This document shows positions 5,610-9,228 of a stretch of DNA of 9,228 nt, one piece after another. The translations under genes were made by a program, and so were the position numbers. The DNA is taken from contig JALWEW010000089.1 of assembly GCA_027039295.1 (NCBI GenBank), positions 1-9,228 of the forward strand, read 5' to 3'. The notes under the pieces are model-generated. The model saw only the letters and a program-made list of their open reading frames with translations, made no database searches and was not told where the DNA came from. The DNA is from Acidilobaceae archaeon (lineage in GTDB: Archaea; Thermoproteota; Thermoprotei_A; Sulfolobales; Acidilobaceae). How positions within the stretch are numbered: the first letter of the stretch is position 1; every line of letters begins with the position of its first letter.

Positions 5610-6317
5610 TTGGAGCAGGCTTCTGAGGGCAGGATCCTGGTCCTGCCTGGGGACCCCCTAGATCCCACTGTAGACGCGCAGCCGCCCTACGTCTACGTGG
5701 ATGAGAACGGGGTGAAGAGGGCGGCAGTACCGGGCTTCGTCAGCAGGAGAGGTGACCGCCTGGTTTTCATAGGCCTCGAGGGCATCTACATACCCAAACC
5801 CGGGGACGTGGTCATAGGCCTAGTATCCGGCATAGGCGTGACCAACTGGTTCATAGACATAAACTCTCCATACACGGCTGTTCTAAACGTGCAGGACTTC
5901 CTAGGGAGGCCCTTCAACCCAGCCACGGACGACCTCAGCAGGTACCTAGACGTGGGTGACTACGTCAAGGTTAAGGTACTGGCATTCGATAGGACGAGAA
6001 GCCCCCTAGTGACGGTTCAAGGCCAGGGCCTCGGCAAGATAGTCGAGGGGAAGGTAGTCGAGATATCCCCCGCCCGGGTGCCCCGAGTCATCGGGCGGAA
6101 GGGCAGCATGCTCGAAGTACTCACCAAGGAGACCGGGTGCGAGGTCTTCGCCGCAGTGAACGGTAGAGTCCACGTGAAGTGCCCCAACAAGGAGCTAGAG
6201 GCTATTGTAGTACTCGCGGTGAAGACTATTGAGAGGGAGGCCTTCACGAGCGGCCTAACCGCTCGGATCAGGAAGCTTATAGAGGAGGAAATGGTTGTGA
6301 GGGGTGTTAAGAGTTGA
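5610..6317 (+). CDS. rrp4: Exosome RNA-binding cap subunit Rrp4
   Basis: Rrp4 sits on top of the Rrp41-Rrp42 ring and feeds RNA into it. Three domains are seen: an N-terminal domain (about residues 1-60, ILVLPGDPL), an S1 domain (about 62-135, PKPGDVVIGLVSGIGVTNWF and YLDVGDYVKVKVLAF), and a KH domain (about 145-215) with the RNA-binding loop GRKG at 162-165. The length of 235 residues is usual. The start is TTG 5610, three bases after the SBDS stop, with GGTGA at 5597-5601 as ribosome-binding site (8-base spacing). The stop TGA overlaps the TTG of rrp41 (TTGA, 6314-6317), so the two are probably translationally coupled. Confidence 0.97.
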   Translation: MEQASEGRILVLPGDPLDPTVDAQPPYVYVDENGVKRAAVPGFVSRRGDRLVFIGLEGIYIPKPGDVVIGLVSGIGVTNWFIDINSPYTAVLNVQDFLGRPFNPATDDLSRYLDVGDYVKVKVLAFDRTRSPLVTVQGQGLGKIVEGKVVEISPARVPRVIGRKGSMLEVLTKETGCEVFAAVNGRVHVKCPNKELEAIVVLAVKTIEREAFTSGLTARIRKLIEEEMVVRGVKS

Positions 6318-7045
6318 AGGTAGAAGGCGTGAAGCTAATCAGGGAGGACGGCCTCCGCCACGACGGCAGGAGGCCCGAGGACCTGAGACCCATACGCATG
6401 GAGGTAGGCGTGCTCTCGAACGCCGACGGATCCGCCCTAGTAGAGTTTGGTAGAACCCGCGTGCTAGCCGCAGTATATGGGCCGCGAGAGCCCCCACAGA
6501 AGTTCATGTTACTCCCGGATAGGGCTATACTGAGGGTCAGGTACCACATGGCGCCGTTCTCCACCAGCGACAGGAAGAGCCCCGCCCCGAGTAGGAGGGA
6601 GATAGAACTCTCTAAGGTGATAAGGGAGGCGCTCGAGCCGGTAGTGCTGACAAAGCAGTTCCCCCGAACAGCCATCGACGTGTTCATAGAGGTCCTTCAA
6701 GCCGATGGTGGAACGAGGACTACGGGGGTCACGGCCGCCTCGCTGGCGCTGGCCGACGCTGGTATACCAATGAAGGCCCTGGTGGGGGGAGTAGCCGTGG
6801 GCAAGGTTGAGGGCGTCCTAGTCCTTGATATAGACGAGGTGGAGGATAGCATGGGCGAGGCCGACATGCCGGTAGCTGGCGCGCCGGACCTGGGACTCAT
6901 AACGATGCTCCAGCTAAACGGCGTCATGACGGAGGAGGAGTTCCAGAAGGCGCTGGATATGGCGTGGGACGCTATAAAGAGGATCGTTGACATGGAGAAG
7001 GAGGTTCTCAGGAGGAAGTACAACGTGGGAGGTGACTCGAAGTGA
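6314..7045 (+). CDS. rrp41: Exosome catalytic subunit Rrp41 (RNase PH family)
   Basis: This is the active 3'-to-5' phosphorolytic subunit of the hexameric exosome ring. The RNase PH fold is clear: GLRHDGRRPEDLRPI at the start, VRYHMAPFSTSDRKSPAPSR (residues 75-94) with the RNA-contacting arginines, the phosphate-binding loop DGGTRTTGV (131-139), and the acidic catalytic stretch DIDEVEDSMGEADMP (172-186). These residues match active archaeal Rrp41, so activity is expected. The start is TTG 6314, inside the rrp4 stop, with GAGGGGTG (6299-6306) upstream. At 243 residues the length is normal. The 3' end overlaps the start of rrp42 as GTGA. Confidence 0.97.
   Translation: MKVEGVKLIREDGLRHDGRRPEDLRPIRMEVGVLSNADGSALVEFGRTRVLAAVYGPREPPQKFMLLPDRAILRVRYHMAPFSTSDRKSPAPSRREIELSKVIREALEPVVLTKQFPRTAIDVFIEVLQADGGTRTTGVTAASLALADAGIPMKALVGGVAVGKVEGVLVLDIDEVEDSMGEADMPVAGAPDLGLITMLQLNGVMTEEEFQKALDMAWDAIKRIVDMEKEVLRRKYNVGGDSK
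7028..7035 (+). promoter_or_regulatory. Perfect Shine-Dalgarno sequence for rrp42
   Basis: GGAGGTGA lies inside the last codons of rrp41 and is fully complementary to the usual archaeal 16S 3' end (AUCACCUCC). It stands 6 bases before GTG 7042. It is the strongest such match in the operon and fixes the rrp42 start, and could help keep Rrp42 equal to Rrp41 in amount. Confidence 0.8.
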
Positions 7046-7899
7046 GCGTCACGCCCTTCAGGCTACCTGTAGTGGCTAGCCTCCGCAAGGAGGCTATAGA
7101 GGAGCTCCTAGCCCGGGGCCTCAGGATTGATGGCGTCAGGGACCCCTTCACGCCCCGCAATGTAAGGGTAGAGTTGGGGGTCGTGGAGAAGGCTGAGGGC
7201 TCGGCGCTCGTGAGGCTCGGCAACACTCAGGTAATGGCCGGCGTTAAGATGGACGTCGGGGCCCCCTTCAGGGATACCCCTGATCAGGGCGTCCTCACTG
7301 TGCACGCCGAGTTCGTGCCACTCGCATCGCCCCTATTCGAGCCAGGCCCGCCCGACGAGAACGCCATAGAACTTGCGAGGGTGGTGGACAGGAGCCTCAG
7401 GGAGATAGGCGCGGTGGACCTAGGCCAGCTCGTCATTAGGCCTGGCGAGAAGGTGTGGGTCGTGTGGGTCGACCTCTACATACTGGACCACGACGGCAAC
7501 CTCTTCGACGCCTCGATGCTGGCGGCTATGGCCGCCCTCCTAGACGCTAGGATGCCGTACTACGAGGAGATAGAGACTGGAGACGTGATAGTGGACCGCA
7601 GCGTGAAGACCGAGGAGAGGCTCCCCATACGCCATAGAGTCGTGACAGTCACAGTCGCGAAGATAGGCAGGAACCTAGCCGTTGACCCTAACTTTGAGGA
7701 GGAATCCGTATCAGACGTCAGGCTGGTCTATGCCCTGGACGAGGCGGGGAGAATAGTGGGCATCCAGAAGAGTGGCGAGGGGGCTCTAAGAAGGGAGGAG
7801 GTACTACGAGCCCTGGAGATGGCTAAGAGAGCCGCTCCAGTATACTTTAAAGCCCTAGAGGAGGCCCTCACCCCGGCAGGCTCTGGAGCCAGTGGGTGA
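7042..7899 (+). CDS. rrp42: Exosome structural subunit Rrp42 (RNase PH family)
   Basis: Rrp42 alternates with Rrp41 in the exosome ring; it lacks catalysis but is needed for substrate binding and activity. Seen are RGLRIDGVRDPFTPRNVRVE (residues 25-44), a core strand EGSALVRLGNTQVMAGVKMD, the Rrp42-type region VVWVDLYILDHDGNLFDASM, and EESVSDVRLVYALDEAGRIV near the C-terminus. The phosphate-binding GGTRT loop of Rrp41 is absent, as expected for the inactive paralogue. The length of 285 residues is normal. The start is GTG 7042, overlapping the rrp41 stop, with a perfect ribosome-binding site. The stop TGA is 5 bases before the ATG of the eL43 gene. Confidence 0.97.
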   Translation: MSVTPFRLPVVASLRKEAIEELLARGLRIDGVRDPFTPRNVRVELGVVEKAEGSALVRLGNTQVMAGVKMDVGAPFRDTPDQGVLTVHAEFVPLASPLFEPGPPDENAIELARVVDRSLREIGAVDLGQLVIRPGEKVWVVWVDLYILDHDGNLFDASMLAAMAALLDARMPYYEEIETGDVIVDRSVKTEERLPIRHRVVTVTVAKIGRNLAVDPNFEEESVSDVRLVYALDEAGRIVGIQKSGEGALRREEVLRALEMAKRAAPVYFKALEEALTPAGSGASG

Positions 7900-7904
7900 A
7901 GGCC

Positions 7905-8192
7905 ATGGGTAGGACCAAAGTGGTGGGCATAGCAGGCCGCTATGGGCCCCGCTACGGTGTGAGTATCAGGAAGAGGGTTAAGGAGGTTCTTGAGAAGAGG
8001 TACGCCAAGCACGTCTGCCCCTTCTGCGGAAGCGTCGGCACAGTCTACCGAGTCTCAGTGGGCATATGGGCCTGCCGCAAGTGCGGCGCCGTCTGGGCTG
8101 GAGCCGCCTACACCCCCAGGAGCGAGCTGGCCCAGTACTTCAAGGGCTTCGTAATCAGGCCGGATAGCTTCCCGCCGAAGAGGGGCAAGTAG
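7905..8192 (+). CDS. rpl37ae: Large ribosomal subunit protein eL43 (L37Ae)
   Basis: This 95-residue zinc-ribbon protein of the 50S subunit has the family start MGRTKVVGIAGRYGPRYGVS, a basic helix RKRVKEVLEKRYAKH, and two zinc knuckles, CPFC and CRKC, 15 residues apart, with SVGIWACRKCGAVWAGAAYT between and after. ATG 7905 is chosen because MGRT is the family N-terminus; an earlier GTG at 7896 would add only three residues. GGGTGA at 7894-7899 serves as ribosome-binding site and contains the rrp42 stop. The C-terminal tail (YFKGFVIRPDSFPPKRGK) is somewhat longer than usual. The gene ends 5 bases before the Brix-domain gene. Confidence 0.96.
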   Translation: MGRTKVVGIAGRYGPRYGVSIRKRVKEVLEKRYAKHVCPFCGSVGTVYRVSVGIWACRKCGAVWAGAAYTPRSELAQYFKGFVIRPDSFPPKRGK

Positions 8193-8197
8193 CCCTC

Positions 8198-8752
8198 ATG
8201 CCCGGCCCCGGCCCCGGGCGCGGCATACTCTTCACGACTAGCCGCGCCCCATCTCCTAGGACGCGCTCCCTAGTCAAAGACCTAGTCGCAGTCGTGCCCG
8301 GAGGATTCAGGGTCACCCGGGGCCACCTGACAATGGAGGAGCTAGCCGCCATAGCAAGGATACGCGGGGCCGATCGCGTCACGATAATAGGCGAGCGGAG
8401 GGGCAACCCCAGCATAATAAGGGTCTACGAGGCCGCCCGGCCCCCCCTGAGGCCCTCGCTCCGGAACATTGTCACGCTAATCATCAGGGGGGTTGCGCTA
8501 TCCCGCGAAAGGGGGGCCAGGCCACTGCGGGGCGAGGCCCTCTACGTAGAAGTTACTGAAGGTGCCGAGGAGTACGGTGAGGCACTCATAAGGGCCTGGC
8601 ATGCAAGGCTCGCAGTTGACACGCAGCCCCAGGTCAGGGCGGTGATCAGACCTGACGCTGGAGGTGCTGTAATAGACTTCCAAACCCGCGACGGCAGGCC
8701 GGCAGGGCCCAGGCTGAGGGTCGCCAAGCCCAGGGTGATGATTAAGGGTTGA
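8198..8752 (+). CDS. Brix-domain ribosome-biogenesis protein (archaeal Imp4-like)
   Basis: This is a 184-residue single-domain Brix protein, related to eukaryotic Imp4, Brx1 and Rpf1, which act in rRNA processing and subunit assembly. The signature at the start is ILFTTSRAPSPRTRSLVKDL (residues 10-29), followed by VTRGHLTMEELAAIARIRGA and VTIIGERRGNPSIIRVYE, then GPRLRVAKPRVMIKG at the end. The ATG at 8198 has only a weak, distant AGGGG upstream. Its first codons (PGPGPGRG) are extremely GC-rich and could fold. The function in archaea is inferred from the eukaryotic relatives and from the exosome operon context. The last four bases TTGA (8749-8752) also start Pcc1. Confidence 0.9.
   Translation: MPGPGPGRGILFTTSRAPSPRTRSLVKDLVAVVPGGFRVTRGHLTMEELAAIARIRGADRVTIIGERRGNPSIIRVYEAARPPLRPSLRNIVTLIIRGVALSRERGARPLRGEALYVEVTEGAEEYGEALIRAWHARLAVDTQPQVRAVIRPDAGGAVIDFQTRDGRPAGPRLRVAKPRVMIKG
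8733..8739 (+). promoter_or_regulatory. Shine-Dalgarno sequence for the pcc1 gene
   Basis: GGGTGAT, near the end of the Brix gene, includes GGTGAT, fully complementary to the expected 16S 3' end. It is 9 bases before TTG 8749, supporting that unusual start for the very small Pcc1 gene. Confidence 0.6.
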
Positions 8753-9015
8753 GTGGGTGTAGGTGCAAGGCAACTATTAGGATATGCCTCGATCCGGGCG
8801 CTTCCAGAGCCGTGTTGGAATCCCTGCAGGCCGAGGTTAAGCAGCCGGCTCAGCCTGCCAAGGGACGCGTGAGCGTTGGCCTAGACGGTGGATGCGTAGT
8901 ACTGGAGATAGCCTCGGATAGCCCAAGCGGGCTAAGAGCGCTGGCGAACTCCTACCTCTACCTGGTGCACGCGGCCTTCTCGGCCCTTGAGGCTGTGGAG
9001 GGGCTTCAAGCATAA
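8749..9015 (+). CDS. pcc1: KEOPS complex subunit Pcc1
   Basis: Pcc1 is the small dimer-forming subunit of KEOPS, the complex that makes the t6A modification of tRNAs with Kae1 and Bud32. The 88-residue frame has the family pattern: a strand CKATIRICLD, a helix ASRAVLESLQAEVKQP, the strand pair GRVSVGLDGGCVVLEIASDS, then LRALANSYLYLVHAAFSALE, in which the S-LRA-NSYL-L segment is diagnostic. The start TTG overlaps the Brix stop. Cysteines at residues 4, 6 and 13 near the N-terminus are unusual. Pcc1 following the Brix gene and preceding prefoldin beta is a common archaeal order. Confidence 0.88.
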   Translation: MSGCRCKATIRICLDPGASRAVLESLQAEVKQPAQPAKGRVSVGLDGGCVVLEIASDSPSGLRALANSYLYLVHAAFSALEAVEGLQA

Positions 9016-9020
9016 TTTAC
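9013..9020 (+). promoter_or_regulatory. Possible internal promoter before prefoldin beta
   Basis: TAATTTAC begins in the pcc1 stop codon and is the only A/T-rich run in the 39-base gap. A start near 9044 would give a leader of about 11 bases before ATG 9055. The match to a TATA box is weak, so read-through from the operon is at least as likely. Confidence 0.25.
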
Positions 9021-9054
9021 CCACCCGCCAGCGGGGTAGTGCCGGGTATGGGGC

Positions 9055-9228
9055 ATGGTTGAGAAGGTGCCACCGGAGGTGGAGGCGAAGTACACGAAGC
9101 TCATGCGACTCCGCGAGGCGCTCGCGGCCGTAGCCCAGGAGAAGGCCTCGCTGGAGGCACTCAAGGCTGAGGTGGAGGCTGTCCTGGAGGAGATACGCAA
9201 GGTACCCGAGGGCTCGAGGCTCTACAAG
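9055..9228 (+). CDS. pfdB: Prefoldin subunit beta (3' partial)
   Basis: The first 58 codons are present and the frame runs off the window edge. The protein begins MVEKVPPEVEAKYTKLMRLR and continues as a heptad-rich helix (EALAAVAQEKASLEALKAEV, then EAVLEEIRKVPEGSRLYK), the N-terminal coiled-coil arm and first hairpin residues of the prefoldin chaperone. In the archaeal prefoldin hexamer four beta and two alpha subunits hold unfolded proteins and hand them to the thermosome. The usual length is about 120 residues, so about half is missing to the right. The ATG at 9048 is out of frame and meets a stop after four codons. Position after pcc1 is the conserved one. Confidence 0.88.
   Translation, partial: MVEKVPPEVEAKYTKLMRLREALAAVAQEKASLEALKAEVEAVLEEIRKVPEGSRLYK

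Noticed and set aside
8200..8222. GC-rich run encoding PGPGPGRG at the Brix start, able to form a hairpin
   Set aside because: It is coding sequence and a short GC-rich repeat is common in this window; no evidence of control.
8735..8741. Second C-box-like GTGATGA
   Set aside because: No D box or closing stem is found downstream at a suitable distance; it is better explained as the pcc1 ribosome-binding site.
4092..9228. Possibility that the long gene cluster is an undescribed system
   Set aside because: Every gene belongs to the known archaeal exosome/proteasome superoperon in near-standard order.

Overview
The window comes from a hyperthermophilic crenarchaeon, probably of the Desulfurococcales (Pyrodictium/Hyperthermus/Aeropyrum-like). 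The evidence is archaeal-type information-processing genes throughout, GC-rich coding sequence with heavy use of AGG for arginine and ATA for isoleucine, TTG and GTG starts on most genes, tight gene packing, and crenarchaeal promoter boxes. The family-level placement is an inference from sequence style.

Layout. (1) Positions 1-162 hold the 3' end of an unrecognised plus-strand gene. (2) Positions 124-2044 are a minus-strand cluster, read eL15, then a COG1325 RNA-binding protein, then RNase P subunit p30 (Rnp3). (3) A short divergent promoter at about 2105-2114 separates eL15 from a plus-strand Obg/YchF-family GTPase with a TGS domain (2147-3379). (4) RNase P subunit Pop5 (Rnp2) lies on the minus strand (3376-3858) and converges on the GTPase; their stop codons share one CTAG. 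(5) A 233-base intergenic region (3859-4091) holds a candidate C/D-box RNA or K-turn in the Pop5 leader, an inverted repeat, and a clear TATA box. (6) From 4092 to the right edge runs the archaeal exosome/proteasome superoperon on the plus strand: proteasome alpha, SBDS, Rrp4, Rrp41, Rrp42, eL43 (L37Ae), a Brix-domain protein, Pcc1, and the start of prefoldin beta.

How the genes fit together. The plus-strand operon links RNA degradation (exosome Rrp4/Rrp41/Rrp42), ribosome assembly (SBDS, Brix protein, eL43), tRNA t6A modification (KEOPS Pcc1), protein folding (prefoldin) and protein degradation (proteasome). The minus-strand genes add two of the RNase P proteins, a ribosomal protein and an RNA-binding protein often linked to the exosome. 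Three junctions use a 4-base start/stop overlap (TTGA or GTGA), and two of these are preceded by strong Shine-Dalgarno matches, so the operon appears translationally coupled.

Most of the window is a known conserved neighbourhood. The points that deserve attention are: the candidate C/D-box/K-turn RNA directly upstream of pop5; a hydrophobic N-terminal segment on Pop5; an apparent one-base frame disruption at the start of rnp3; an inverted repeat just upstream of the operon TATA box; a Glu-to-Leu change in the YQVEYA motif of proteasome alpha; and the absence of rpoP between eL43 and the Brix gene. No mobile elements, CRISPR arrays, tRNAs, rRNAs or T-rich terminators were seen.
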